Part shown: piece by piece, positions 8,356-17,240 of the stretch
Numbering within the stretch: the first letter of the stretch is position 1
Layout: each line of letters starts with the position of its first letter
From: Pseudomonas frederiksbergensis
GTDB taxonomy: Bacteria > Pseudomonadota > Gammaproteobacteria > Pseudomonadales > Pseudomonadaceae
Reading direction: 5' to 3'
Length of the DNA stretch: 64,000 bases
Assembly: GCF_001874645.1 (NCBI RefSeq)
Contig: NZ_CP017886.1
Location: forward strand, 5,322,501-5,386,500
Translations under genes and position numbers: made by a program
Notes under the pieces: generated by a model
Seen by the model: the letters and a program-made list of their open reading frames with translations, nothing else
The model's database searches: none
What the model was told of the DNA's origin: nothing

Positions 8356-10014
8356 TCAGTAAGGCAGCGAGTCGGCGTGAGTGGTTGGCAGTGCGCCAGT
8401 GGCACGGTGGGGCACGGCGCTGTGCCGGCGCAGGTCGAAGTTGCCGTACCCGGGGAACAACTCGGGGCCGTAGACGTCCAGTGGCAAGCCGGCGGCGATC
8501 AACTGGCGTTGCCAGTCGTACACGTGTGACAGGCCGACCTTCGGCGCGGGCGTGGGGTCGGCGGTGTGTGCCGCGTGCTCTCCAGCCCTGCGTCCGAAGG
8601 TGATGATCTCTGCCAGGGCGTTGCCCATCATGCGATTGCGTCCATGGATGCCGCCGCTGATTTCGCCGACGCAGTACAGCCCGCGTACCGAGGTTTCGCC
8701 GTTCTCGTTGATGGCCACACCACCGTTTTGATAATGCAGGGTCGGCCGGACGATTAGCGGCTCCACGGCCGGATCGATACCGCACTGGCCCGCGACATGC
8801 CCCAGGCTCACCAGGCGCTCCTTGAGAATCCCCGGATGGCGGCGCTCCAGACCGGGCGTATCGAGCAAGACGCCCAGCTGCTCGTCACGCTCGACGCCAC
8901 GGCCTTCGGCGCATTCCTTGAGGATCGCGGCGGACACTACATCGCGGGTTTGCAGTTCGGGGATGAAACGCTGCCCCAGGCCGTTCACCAGATAGGCTCC
9001 GGCCGAGCGCGCGGCTTCGGAAATAAGCCCGCCGACACGATGCGACGGCCAGGCCAATCCGGTGGGGTGATACTGGAAGGAATCGATTTCGCGCAGGCGA
9101 GCGCCAAGACGATAGGCCAGGATCAAGCCGTCGGCGGTTGCGCCATAATGGTTGGAAGTGGGGAAACCATTCAGGTGCAGGCGCCCAGCGCCGCCCGTGG
9201 CGAGTATCACGCGGCTGGCGCGTACGAGGATGAAGCTGTGTCGTTCCAGGTTGTACAGTACGCCGCCCACGCAGGTGCCGCTTTCGTCGGAGAGCAGCTC
9301 TACCAAAGGGCAGCGGTTCCACACGGTCACCCGCTCTTCCAGTTCCACCGCCTCGCGCAGCACCCGCATCATCTCCAGACCCGTGTAGTCCTTGAACGAG
9401 AGGATGCGCGCACGGCTGGCACCGCCGGGTTTCTTGCGCAGCAGCTTGCCACCGATCAAGCCGCCCTCGGCGAGATCGAAGTGCATGCCGCGCTCAATCA
9501 GCCAACGAATACTCTCCGGCCCCGACTGGGCGAGGCGCGCCGCCAGCGTTCGATCGGCACAGAGGTGGCCGGCGCGCAGGGTGTCTTCAAAGTGAATCTG
9601 GGGGCTGTCGTCCTCGCCGACGGCAGCCTGTATACCGCCCTCGGCCATCACCGTATTGCTGTCGCCCAGGCGCAGCTTGGTCGCGAGGATGACATGGGCA
9701 CCGTGCTCCACGGCGGTCAGCGCCGCCGCGCAACCGGCACCGCCGCCGCCGATAATCAGCACACCGGTATTGACCACCGGGGCACCGGCCAATGCCGCGT
9801 CATCAATTTGCGCGTTGCTGTGCAGGCGGTCCGCCAGTTCTCGCGGGCAATTGTCCCCGCGATTCACTCCCACCTGCAGCGGCGTATTGGCCCCAACCTG
9901 ATAGTCCGGGTGGAAGGCGTGCAGCAGTGCCTGTTTATCGAATGCTTCAGAGGCGGGCTCGCAAGCGCTGGCGCGCAGTTGGGCCAGTGCTTGCAGATAA
10001 GGAATACCGGGCAT
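8356..10014 (-). CDS. Fumarate reductase/succinate dehydrogenase-type flavoprotein
   Basis: 552 residues of the FrdA/SdhA/NadB family. An unusual N-terminal extension of about 80 residues precedes the FAD-binding loop GGGGAG (89-94). The catalytic residues known in FrdA are all recognisable: His316 (YHPTGL), Glu333 (SEAAR), Arg357 (TRD), His427 (HYQNGG) and Arg461 (GRNRMMGN). The histidine that binds FAD covalently in FrdA/SdhA (S-H-T-V) is Asn120 here (GDSNTVMAEGG), so FAD should be non-covalent. The sequence predicts a reductase or oxidase of a dicarboxylate such as fumarate, but other unsaturated acids are possible. Ten nt separate it from the Fe-S gene upstream. Confidence 0.88.
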   Translation of the reverse strand: MPGIPYLQALAQLRASACEPASEAFDKQALLHAFHPDYQVGANTPLQVGVNRGDNCPRELADRLHSNAQIDDAALAGAPVVNTGVLIIGGGGAGCAAALTAVEHGAHVILATKLRLGDSNTVMAEGGIQAAVGEDDSPQIHFEDTLRAGHLCADRTLAARLAQSGPESIRWLIERGMHFDLAEGGLIGGKLLRKKPGGASRARILSFKDYTGLEMMRVLREAVELEERVTVWNRCPLVELLSDESGTCVGGVLYNLERHSFILVRASRVILATGGAGRLHLNGFPTSNHYGATADGLILAYRLGARLREIDSFQYHPTGLAWPSHRVGGLISEAARSAGAYLVNGLGQRFIPELQTRDVVSAAILKECAEGRGVERDEQLGVLLDTPGLERRHPGILKERLVSLGHVAGQCGIDPAVEPLIVRPTLHYQNGGVAINENGETSVRGLYCVGEISGGIHGRNRMMGNALAEIITFGRRAGEHAAHTADPTPAPKVGLSHVYDWQRQLIAAGLPLDVYGPELFPGYGNFDLRRHSAVPHRATGALPTTHADSLPY

Positions 10015-10024
10015 GTTGTGTTCC

Positions 10025-10660
10025 TTATTCCAGAGTCACGTTGGGGTCGACGCTCATCACACCGCGGTTGATCTGGCTCAGGCGCTGCATCAGGTCCGCC
10101 GGTCGAAAGCCGACGGAAGCTGACATCCGGCGTATGTAGAGGCCCAGATGGTTCGGCGAAATATGCTCGGGGCAGGCAATGGTGCACAGGTTGCACATGA
10201 TGCATTCGTCGAATACCTGGCTCGCTGACAGATCCCCGACGGCGGCCAGGTTGACGCCTTTCTGCACGTCCAGGCCCTTGGGGCAGGCGCGGTCGCAACC
10301 GCCGCAGTGCCGGCAATGACTGGCTTCGGGAAAGGTTGCGGCAATGCGCTCCGAGATGTTCCAGGTGTCGTCCCAGTCGTGGAGGTTGTAGGTGTGGTGC
10401 CGGTTCATGGGCAGATGGTCGAGGAAACTGATCTGCAAACCCTGCTCGACTCGGGTTTCGCAGGCCAGGGCGGTGCTGACCTCACGTTCGCCGGCACGCC
10501 GGATCAGCACCCGGCACGAGCCACAGACGCCTTGGCCCATGCAGCCGATGTCGTCGATGAGCGGTTGTCCTGAGTCGATAACGGCTTCCAGGATCGAACG
10601 CAGGGCGCTGGTTTCGATCAGTTCTCCATTGATGGTGACCTGAACCGGGGATGTTGGCAT
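10025..10660 (-). CDS. FrdB/SdhB-like iron-sulfur subunit
   Basis: 211 residues. The N-terminal plant-type ferredoxin domain has [2Fe-2S] ligands Cys40, Cys46, Cys49 and Cys67. The C-terminal domain has two full CxxCxxCxxxCP motifs (Cys116-Cys126 and Cys153-Cys163). Both motifs keep four Cys, so two [4Fe-4S] clusters are possible, unlike the [3Fe-4S] centre next to quinone in SdhB. No membrane-anchor subunit is encoded nearby, so a soluble complex is expected. ATG 10660 follows AGGAG by 6 nt; upstream in-frame codons lack such a site. First gene of the four-gene operon; it should wire the NuoF-like subunit to the flavoprotein. Confidence 0.87.
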   Translation of the reverse strand: MPTSPVQVTINGELIETSALRSILEAVIDSGQPLIDDIGCMGQGVCGSCRVLIRRAGEREVSTALACETRVEQGLQISFLDHLPMNRHHTYNLHDWDDTWNISERIAATFPEASHCRHCGGCDRACPKGLDVQKGVNLAAVGDLSASQVFDECIMCNLCTIACPEHISPNHLGLYIRRMSASVGFRPADLMQRLSQINRGVMSVDPNVTLE

Positions 10661-10811
10661 AAAAGCTCCTGAACGCCCCGCAAACGGCAAGGGCTCAAGA
10701 GCAGCCTAAAGCATCACGGCCAGAGGGAAACTGATGCGGCTCAATAAAACCGAGCACGCCCCTGTCGAGTTTGTCGACGAAGACATCGGCCACGCACACA
10801 CCGGACTTTCC

Positions 10812-11186
10812 TCAGTCATGTAACTTCGCAGCCCTTTGAGGCCGCAGAAAACATAATGTTACGGACCGTCTAGACTCCAACACTCCAGTGCTGAAGGTTC
10901 CTGAAAGCATTGACCTCCTAGGTGTTCGATCTCTCTCTGATGTTTCGGTGTTGAGTCTGCCGACGTCTTCCAGCGCCTTTTTGAGCTCGCGACTCAGGTT
11001 CGCCTTTTCGCTGCTTAACTGGCTGTTCATCTGCACCAGGCCGAAGATGTCCTCGCGGGCTTTGCGCAGTTGCAGGGTCAGCTCCTGGACTTCATTCTCC
11101 AGCATGTGGTTGTAGTGGGAGACGGCTTCCAATTCGGTCGGGCATCCAAGCCAGTCGCTGGTGTCTTCGATGTCGAGGGGGGCCAC
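10812..11186 (-). CDS. Small coiled-coil protein, unknown function
   Basis: 124 residues opening with GTG. Residues about 20-80 form a heptad-like coiled coil (NHMLENEVQELTLQLRKARE and onward), followed by a basic, low-complexity tail. No family is recognised. The last 40 residues look less protein-like and could reflect a frameshifted end. A second small gene lies 88 bp upstream on the same strand. Confidence 0.45.
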   Translation of the reverse strand: MAPLDIEDTSDWLGCPTELEAVSHYNHMLENEVQELTLQLRKAREDIFGLVQMNSQLSSEKANLSRELKKALEDVGRLNTETSERDRTPRRSMLSGTFSTGVLESRRSVTLCFLRPQRAAKLHD

Positions 11187-11274
11187 GGTAGGCGCCTTTG
11201 CTTTGCACTGTTTAGATTTACAGCAATCGAGACGAGACGGTCGGGCGATGGGGGGGCGACGAGATGTAGGGCCG

Positions 11275-11484
11275 TCAGTCCGGCGTCATCAGGACGGCGA
11301 GGGTCAGCTTGATGAACTCCTCGTTCTTGTCGATGGTGTCCAAGGCACCGCGAACGTTGTCGGCGACGTCGGCTGAGCCGCGAGCCTCGACCCAGTTGGA
11401 AAGCTCCATGATGGCGGCCTCCAGGGCGAGCTGGTTTTCATTGATCTTGTAGAGCAGGGAAGGGAGCAGGTCAGAGTTTGGCAT
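11275..11484 (-). CDS. Conserved small helical protein, unknown function
   Basis: 69 residues, acidic and helical (LLYKINENQLALEAAIMELSNWVEARG), ending IKLTLAVLMTPD. A good ribosome site, GAGGA, lies 7 nt before the ATG. It resembles short uncharacterised Pseudomonas proteins; no function can be given. Probably co-transcribed with the coiled-coil gene downstream. Confidence 0.6.
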   Translation of the reverse strand: MPNSDLLPSLLYKINENQLALEAAIMELSNWVEARGSADVADNVRGALDTIDKNEEFIKLTLAVLMTPD

Positions 11485-11660
11485 CGCGATTCCTCGGTTA
11501 TGAGGTCAGCGTAGCAGCGGAAATGTTGTGTTACACGACGGGGAAATGGAGCGGTCGAGGGGACGCCGGAAGGGCTGAAAATGGGCTTAGTTCTGGAACA
11601 CTTCCAAATTGTTCTGGAACTCATGCTGAGCGCCGAGATCTTCACCAAACCCCAGAAACG

Positions 11661-11684
11661 AAAAAGCCCTGAATAATCAGGGCT
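11661..11684 (-). terminator. Terminator of tRNA-Ser
   Basis: Perfect 8-bp stem AGCCCTGA/TCAGGGCT with a 4-nt loop and a T-run on the minus strand, 15 nt after the 3' end of tRNA-Ser. Confidence 0.85.
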
Positions 11685-11698
11685 CTAACGTACAAATA

Positions 11699-11786
11699 TG
11701 GCGGAGGCGATGGGATTCGAACTCATGGACCTGTTACAGTCGACGGTTTTCAAGACCGTTGCCTTAAACCACTCGGCCACACCTCC
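11699..11786 (-). tRNA. tRNA-Ser (anticodon UGA)
   Basis: 88 nt read on the minus strand. Acceptor GGAGGTG pairs with CGCCTCC, followed by discriminator G and an encoded CCA. The D-loop has GGCCGAGTGG, the anticodon loop is CT-TGA-AA within a CGG/CCG stem, a long variable arm is typical of serine tRNA, and the T-loop is GTTCGAATCC. It decodes UCA and related serine codons. No integrase or duplicated 3' end is visible beside it. Confidence 0.97.
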
Positions 11787-11910
11787 GTTTTGCGTTGCGG
11801 GCGCCATAATACCTGAATGAAACACACTGTCAAACTCTCTGCATAGCTTGTTACAGAGCGTCTGTTATGATCTTTGCGACTGAACGTTTCAAACCTACAG
11901 GAGTGTCGCC

Positions 11911-12582
11911 ATGCGCGAACAGGATTACGCAGTTAATAACAGCGTGCAGGCTGAGCAGCTAGAGGTTAGCCGCGTCCTGCGCAACACTTATGGTTTACTC
12001 GCTCTCACGCTCGCATTCAGCGGTGTGATGGCGTTCGTCGCTCAGCAGATGCGTGTCGGCTACCCGAACGTGTTTGTGGTGCTGATCGGTTTCTACGGGC
12101 TTTTCTTCCTGACCAACAAGCTCCGCGACTCGGCCTGGGGCCTGGTGTCGGCGTTTGCCCTGACCGGTTTCATGGGGTTCCTGCTGGGCCCGATTCTCAA
12201 TCGTTATCTGGGCATGCAAGGCGGCGCTGAAGTGGTCAGCTCGGCTTTCGCGATGACCGCACTGGTATTCGGTGGTCTGTCGGCCTATGTGCTGATCACC
12301 CGCAAGGACATGAGCTTCCTTGGTGGTTTCATCACCGCTGGTTTCTTCGTCTTGCTGGGTGCGACGCTGGCAGGCATGTTCTTCAAGATCAGCGGTCTGC
12401 AACTGGCGATCAGCGCGGGCTTCGTGCTGTTTTCTTCGGTCTGTATTCTGTTCCAGACCAGCGCCATCATTCATGGCGGCGAGCGTAACTACATCATGGC
12501 GACCATCAGCCTGTATGTATCGATCTACAACCTGTTTATCAGCTTGTTGCAGATTTTCGGCATCATGAGCCGCGATGACTGA
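11911..12582 (+). CDS. yccA: Bax inhibitor-1/YccA-family membrane protein
   Basis: 223 residues with seven predicted hydrophobic segments after a short cytosolic N-terminus (MREQDYAVNN). It matches the BI-1/YccA family; E. coli YccA is a substrate and modulator of the FtsH protease and protects SecY under translocon stress. The C-terminus ends with a hydrophobic helix and acidic SRDD. AGGAG precedes the ATG by 7 nt, and a strong terminator follows. Single-gene unit. Confidence 0.9.
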   Translation: MREQDYAVNNSVQAEQLEVSRVLRNTYGLLALTLAFSGVMAFVAQQMRVGYPNVFVVLIGFYGLFFLTNKLRDSAWGLVSAFALTGFMGFLLGPILNRYLGMQGGAEVVSSAFAMTALVFGGLSAYVLITRKDMSFLGGFITAGFFVLLGATLAGMFFKISGLQLAISAGFVLFSSVCILFQTSAIIHGGERNYIMATISLYVSIYNLFISLLQIFGIMSRDD

Positions 12583-12596
12583 TCGCAGCCTTGAGC

Positions 12597-12622
12597 AAAA
12601 AACCCGCTACGGCGGGTTTTTT
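12597..12622. terminator. Bidirectional terminator
   Basis: A/T runs flank CCCGC/GCGGG (12603-12616). It can end both the yccA-like transcript and the convergent lipoprotein transcript. Confidence 0.85.
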
Positions 12623-12645
12623 GTTGTTTGGCATTTGGGCAGGGC

Positions 12646-12975
12646 TCACTCGGTGACGATAATGCTGCCGTCGGCCTGTTGCCGGTAAATGGTGTAGGGC
12701 AGCAACACAGTGTCGAGAGCACCGGAAATAACGGCGTCTATCAAGACGATAATCGTGCCGTTGTTGTATTTTTGCGCGTCGACGCCTGAATGCAGGGGAG
12801 CATTCAGTGTGCAGAAATCGTAGGTCAGGCCGCTGTAGATTCGAGGGACGGCGCCGCAGTAGCTTTTCTGTTCCTTGAGACTTTTTATAGCCGCATCGTC
12901 ATGGCGCACCACTGTCTGGATGGTGCCGCACCCGCCAAGCATCAGTGCCGCCAAGGACATTGCCAGAGTTTTCAT
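12646..12975 (-). CDS. YceK/YidQ-family lipoprotein
   Basis: 109 residues with a lipoprotein signal peptide ending in the lipobox LGGC (Cys15), followed by GTIQTVVRHDD. The typical YceK/YidQ core includes CGAVPRIYSGLTYDFC and a late hydrophobic stretch with DTVLLPYTIY. It is anchored in the envelope; the function of the family is unknown. The start at 12975 gives a proper signal peptide; an upstream frame to 13032 would spoil it. Confidence 0.85.
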   Translation of the reverse strand: MKTLAMSLAALMLGGCGTIQTVVRHDDAAIKSLKEQKSYCGAVPRIYSGLTYDFCTLNAPLHSGVDAQKYNNGTIIVLIDAVISGALDTVLLPYTIYRQQADGSIIVTE

Positions 12976-13032
12976 ACCGCCAATCCTTCGCCGGAAAACC
13001 CTCAACTTACACTGTTTGGAATAAAGCAGCAC

Positions 13033-13470
13033 TCACGCCATCGGCGGCAACCGCCGTTTCACCGGGGTCTTCTTGACGATCGCGGTGTTGGTTTCGGCAT
13101 AGCTGTTGAGGCGGTCGAGCAGGGTGTCCAGCTGTTCCATCGAACGCACATGCAGGCGTGCGATGAAGCAGTCATCACCAGTGACCTTGTCGCATTCGGT
13201 GAACTCGGGAATGGCCTGGATCTGCCGTTCGACATTCTGCAACTGGCCGGGCAACGGGCGAATACGCACGATGGCCTGCAGTTGATAACCGAAGCATTTG
13301 GGGTCGATGTCGACGGTGTAGCCCTTGAGCACGCCACGCTCTTCGAGTCGGCGCAGGCGCTCGGCGACGCTGGGCGATGACAGGCCGCTGATCTGCGCCA
13401 GGGCCTTGAGCGAGCGTCGGGAGTCTTCCATAAGGGCTGCGATCAGCAGTTGGTCAATGTCGTCAGTCAT
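13033..13470 (-). CDS. Lrp/AsnC-family transcriptional regulator
   Basis: 145 residues: N-terminal helix-turn-helix (DIDQLLIAALMEDSRRSLKA, LSSPSVAERLRRLEERGVLKG) and C-terminal RAM ligand domain with the conserved turn VTGDDCFIARLHV. It is divergent from the DMT exporter gene (134 bp between starts), the usual arrangement for an amino-acid-responsive regulator and its exporter. ATG 13470 has GGGAG 8 nt upstream. Confidence 0.9.
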   Translation of the reverse strand: MTDDIDQLLIAALMEDSRRSLKALAQISGLSSPSVAERLRRLEERGVLKGYTVDIDPKCFGYQLQAIVRIRPLPGQLQNVERQIQAIPEFTECDKVTGDDCFIARLHVRSMEQLDTLLDRLNSYAETNTAIVKKTPVKRRLPPMA

Positions 13471-13603
13471 GCAAACTCCCATTAGGCAAATACTTGAATC
13501 TGCCTTGATAAAAAAGGTGAATTGGCAGTTTAGCCTGCATTTGAGTCTGGAGTGGCGCGGCGTTGGATTGGCATACTTTGGGCTCATATCGAGGAGCCTG
13601 ATC

Positions 13604-14497
13604 ATGGATAAAACACTGCGTCGTGGGTCGTTGGAAATGACTGCCGCCATGCTTATTTCCGGGACCATCGGATGGTTCGTGCTGGTCTCCGGTCAGCCCG
13701 TGCTGGACGTGGTGTTCTGGCGTTGTGTGTTCGGTGCTGCGACCTTGCTGCTAATTTGCGCAGTGTTCGGCTTTCTGCGCCCGGGCATTCTGACTCGCAC
13801 CACATTCTTGCTGGCGGTGCTCAGCGGGGTCGCAATTGTCGGTAACTGGGTGCTGTTGTTTGCCTCCTATTCCCGCGCCTCGATTGCCATTGGTACGGCG
13901 GTCTACAACGTGCAACCGTTCATGCTGGTCGGTCTGGCAGCGCTGTTTCTAGGCGAGAAGATCACCGCGCAAAAACTGTTCTGGCTCGGGGTTTCATTTC
14001 TCGGGATGCTGGCAATCGTCAGTGCCCATGGTGAGCAGGGCGCGGGGGGCGGTGAATACCTGCTGGGGATTGCACTGGCCTTGGGCGCCGCACTGCTTTA
14101 TGCCTTTGCCGCGCTGATCATCAAACGCCTGACTGGCACGCCACCACACTTGATCGCGCTGATTCAGGTCTGCACCGGCGTGCTGTTGCTTGCGCCGTGG
14201 GCGAACTTTTCCGCGTTGCCGCAACAACCCGGCGCCTGGGCCAGTTTGCTGACGCTGGGCGTCGTGCATACCGGCGTGATGTATGTGCTGCTTTACGGTG
14301 CGATTCAGAAACTGCCGACGGCACTGACCGGCGCACTGTCGTTTATCTACCCGATTGCGGCGATTTTCGTTGACTGGTTTGCCTTCGGCCATCGCCTTGA
14401 ACTTCTGCAGTGGATCGGTGTGGTCACGATTCTGCTGGCCGCCGCCGGTATGCAACAGGGTTGGGGCAACGGCGTTCGTAAAGTCGCGACGCAGTGA
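13604..14497 (+). CDS. EamA/DMT-family transporter
   Basis: 297-residue inner-membrane protein with ten hydrophobic segments in two EamA repeats; GEK ends each repeat region (FLGEKITAQK). The family exports amino acids and other metabolites. Start 13604 follows GAGGAG by about 7 nt. The divergent Lrp-type gene is its probable regulator, which points to an amino-acid-like substrate. Substrate not determinable. Confidence 0.88.
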   Translation: MDKTLRRGSLEMTAAMLISGTIGWFVLVSGQPVLDVVFWRCVFGAATLLLICAVFGFLRPGILTRTTFLLAVLSGVAIVGNWVLLFASYSRASIAIGTAVYNVQPFMLVGLAALFLGEKITAQKLFWLGVSFLGMLAIVSAHGEQGAGGGEYLLGIALALGAALLYAFAALIIKRLTGTPPHLIALIQVCTGVLLLAPWANFSALPQQPGAWASLLTLGVVHTGVMYVLLYGAIQKLPTALTGALSFIYPIAAIFVDWFAFGHRLELLQWIGVVTILLAAAGMQQGWGNGVRKVATQ

Positions 14498-14504
14498 CCG
14501 ACAC

Positions 14505-15584
14505 TCAGATTTTCCAGCGGGGCGCAGTCTTCACCAATCGCTGGCGCATGTCACTGAGGTTGGCGGCGAGTTGTCGGGTCAGTAATCGATAACCATCCAG
14601 CGCGCTGTAGACCGGAGTGCCCATGACGGTCTGCGAGGCGGTTTCATCGGTCGCACGCTCCAGGCGTTGTGTCGTACCGGATTGCAGCGCTCGGGCCATG
14701 CCGATCAGTAACACGCGAATCTGCCGGTGCTCGGCTTTCAGCGCCAGTTGCATTTGCGCCATGGCCTGTTCGTCGCTTGCTTCGGGGCGGGTGTTGGCGA
14801 GAATTTCCAGGGTGCTGATGCACATCCGCAAGTTGCGCTGGAGGGCATCGAGTTCGGTCATGGACATTCGCACTTCCTTGGACACCGACGGCATCAACGA
14901 GCGCAGTTGCACCATCACCCCGTTGAGACGGCTGAGCATCTTGAGGTAGTGGTCATCGGTGACCGATTGGCCGCTGATGATCCGGCTGTAAATACTCGCG
15001 CAGTCGCGCAAGGCGCTGGCGAGTTTGTAGCGCCAGGAGTAGACCGCGTACAGCGGCAGCGCGAAAGAAAAGGCCAGGGCCAGGACGATGCCAATGAGGA
15101 TGTCGACCGTACGCCAGAGCCCGTCGGTCACCGGGTTGTCGCCGTGGCCGGCGACAATGAATACGGTGATCGCCGACAACAGCGCGGTGTAACCGCCCTT
15201 GCCAATCGCATGGTAAGAGAAAAAGCCGCAGACCACTGACATACCGAAGTAAGTCAGCCACGGCATGCCGAGCCAGGCCTGCTGCGCAACCAGCAGCAAG
15301 CCCACACCAGCACCTATCAGTGTGCCATACGCGCGCTCGGCGGCTTTCTTGCCGATGTTGCCGTGGTGCTGCAAACCACCGATCACCACCAACATGGTCA
15401 CTGACGCCCATTCGCCGTGGGGCAGGTGGATCCCGGTGGTCAGCAGAATAGTCGCCAACAACCCCAGCGACACCCGTATGGCGTGGATCAGTTTGGCGTT
15501 GCGATAGCGCCGGTACGGGTCCAGAAGCGGACGCAGTAGCCGGCGCAGCAACGGTGGCAATCGGGATGATCGAAAGGCTGTCAT
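14505..15584 (-). CDS. FUSC-family (YccS/AaeB-like) membrane protein
   Basis: 359 residues. The N-terminal half has about six hydrophobic helices with the FUSC pattern (YGTLIGAGVGLLL, MLVVIGGLQHHGNIGKKA), and the C-terminal half is a cytosolic helical domain. Related proteins (AaeB, YccS) export aromatic acids or are of unknown role. No membrane-fusion partner is adjacent. It converges with the DMT gene, with 7 nt between the two stops. Confidence 0.85.
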   Translation of the reverse strand: MTAFRSSRLPPLLRRLLRPLLDPYRRYRNAKLIHAIRVSLGLLATILLTTGIHLPHGEWASVTMLVVIGGLQHHGNIGKKAAERAYGTLIGAGVGLLLVAQQAWLGMPWLTYFGMSVVCGFFSYHAIGKGGYTALLSAITVFIVAGHGDNPVTDGLWRTVDILIGIVLALAFSFALPLYAVYSWRYKLASALRDCASIYSRIISGQSVTDDHYLKMLSRLNGVMVQLRSLMPSVSKEVRMSMTELDALQRNLRMCISTLEILANTRPEASDEQAMAQMQLALKAEHRQIRVLLIGMARALQSGTTQRLERATDETASQTVMGTPVYSALDGYRLLTRQLAANLSDMRQRLVKTAPRWKI

Positions 15585-15614
15585 CGGGTTTGCGGGGTGT
15601 CCTCAGAGTGCGTT

Positions 15615-17240
15615 CTAGAAAATATAGTCGGTGGTCAGGAAACTCGACTCCCGTCCGCGGATGATATCGCTGATCAGTTCCTTGTTGCTCTCCTGGAACT
15701 TGGTCGCCACCAGCGTACGGATCGAAAATGTCCGCAACGCATCGTGCACCGACAGCGTGCCCTCGGCCGAATTCTTGCGTCCGTTGAACGGGAAGGTATC
15801 CGGGCCGCGCTGGCACTGGGCGTTGATGTTGATCCGCCCGACCTGATTGGCAAAGGTATCCACTAACCGCCCAACCTCGACAGGATTGGTGCCGAACAGG
15901 CTCAATTGCTGACCGAAGTCAGACTCGAGGACGTAGTCGATCACCGTCTCCAGGTCACGATAAGGAACGATAGGCACCACCGGGCCGAACTGTTCCTCTT
16001 GATAGACGCGCATGTCGGTAGTCACCGGGTACAGCACCGCCGGATAGAAGAACGAACCGCGTGCCTGGCCGCCATTCTCGTTCACCACGTTGGCGCCTTT
16101 TCTCACGGCATCGTCCACCAGCCCATGCAGGTAATCGACCTTGCCCGACTCCGGCAGCGGGGTCAGCGACACACCGTTTTCCCACGGCATACCGGGTTTG
16201 AGCGTGGCGAGTTTACGATTGAATTTTTCGATGAAACGGTCGACCACTTGCTCGTGAACGAAGAGGATCTTCAGCGCAGTGCAGCGCTGGCCATTGAACG
16301 ACAGTGAACCGGTGACAGCTTCGTTGACCGCGTTGTCCAGATCCACCTCGGGCAGCACGATGCCGGGGTTCTTCGCGTCCAGCCCTAAAGCTGCACGCAA
16401 ACGGTGGGGTTTGGGATGGAGTTTTTTCAGGTCGCTGGCGGCCTTGTTGGTGCCGATGAAGGCAAAGATATCGATCTTGCCGCTGGCCATCAGCGCGCTG
16501 ACGGTCTCGCGACCGCTGCCATAGATCACGTTGATCACCCCGGCCGGGAAGCTGTCGCGGAACGCTTCCAGCAACGGGCGAATCAGCAGGACGCCGAGCT
16601 TGGCCGGTTTGAACACCACGGTGTTGCCCATGATCAGCGCCGGAATCAGCGTGGTGAACGTCTCGTTCAGCGGGTAGTTGTAAGGCCCCATGCACAAGGC
16701 GACGCCCAGCGGTACGCGACGGATCTGGCCAAGTGTGTCCTGTTCCAGTTCAAAACGGCTGGAGCGACGGTCGAGTTCCTTGAGGGCGTTGATGGTGTCG
16801 ACGATGTAATCGCAGGTGCGGTCGAACTCTTTTTCCGAGTCCTTGAGGTTCTTGCCGATTTCCCACATCAGCAGCTTGACCACCGCCTCGCGCTGTTCGC
16901 GCATGCGGCTGAGGAACGCTTCGACATGCTGAATCCGCTCGGCCACCCGCATCGTTGGCCAGTTGCCCTGGCCACGGTCATAGGCGCGGACGGCGGCGTC
17001 GAGGGCGGTCAGCGCGGTCTCGGCGTCGAGCAGCGGTGTGCTGCCGAGAATGACTTGTTCATCAGCGTTTTCACTGGCCAGGTACACCGGACTGCGCACC
17101 ACTGCCAAGGGGCCGCTCCAGATTTTCAGGACGCCATCGACGAGGTATTCGCGTTGCTCGACCGGATCGCCCAGGCGGTACTTTTCCGGGATGTCGGCGG
17201 AGGTCGGGAACAGGTTGCCAAGGATGTTTGCTGTGGTCAT
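15615..17240 (-). CDS. gapN: NADP-dependent glyceraldehyde-3-phosphate dehydrogenase (GapN type)
   Basis: 541-residue aldehyde dehydrogenase of the non-phosphorylating GapN-like branch, which oxidises an aldehyde to the acid with NAD(P)+. Seen are the active-site Asn188 (GPYNYP), the nucleotide segment VFKPAKLG (209-216) and the catalytic Cys320 (FNGQRCTALK). The usual ELGGK motif with its general-base Glu reads LGLDAKNPG (285-293), so the Glu position is Gly286. This may be typical for the clade or may alter catalysis. The length is above the 480-500 aa of most ALDHs, with N- and C-terminal extensions. The start at 17240 has GGGGTAG upstream. Confidence 0.8.
   Translation of the reverse strand: MTTANILGNLFPTSADIPEKYRLGDPVEQREYLVDGVLKIWSGPLAVVRSPVYLASENADEQVILGSTPLLDAETALTALDAAVRAYDRGQGNWPTMRVAERIQHVEAFLSRMREQREAVVKLLMWEIGKNLKDSEKEFDRTCDYIVDTINALKELDRRSSRFELEQDTLGQIRRVPLGVALCMGPYNYPLNETFTTLIPALIMGNTVVFKPAKLGVLLIRPLLEAFRDSFPAGVINVIYGSGRETVSALMASGKIDIFAFIGTNKAASDLKKLHPKPHRLRAALGLDAKNPGIVLPEVDLDNAVNEAVTGSLSFNGQRCTALKILFVHEQVVDRFIEKFNRKLATLKPGMPWENGVSLTPLPESGKVDYLHGLVDDAVRKGANVVNENGGQARGSFFYPAVLYPVTTDMRVYQEEQFGPVVPIVPYRDLETVIDYVLESDFGQQLSLFGTNPVEVGRLVDTFANQVGRININAQCQRGPDTFPFNGRKNSAEGTLSVHDALRTFSIRTLVATKFQESNKELISDIIRGRESSFLTTDYIF

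Noticed and set aside
11699..11786. tRNA-Ser as a phage attachment site
   Set aside because: No integrase gene and no duplicate of the tRNA 3' end was seen in the window.
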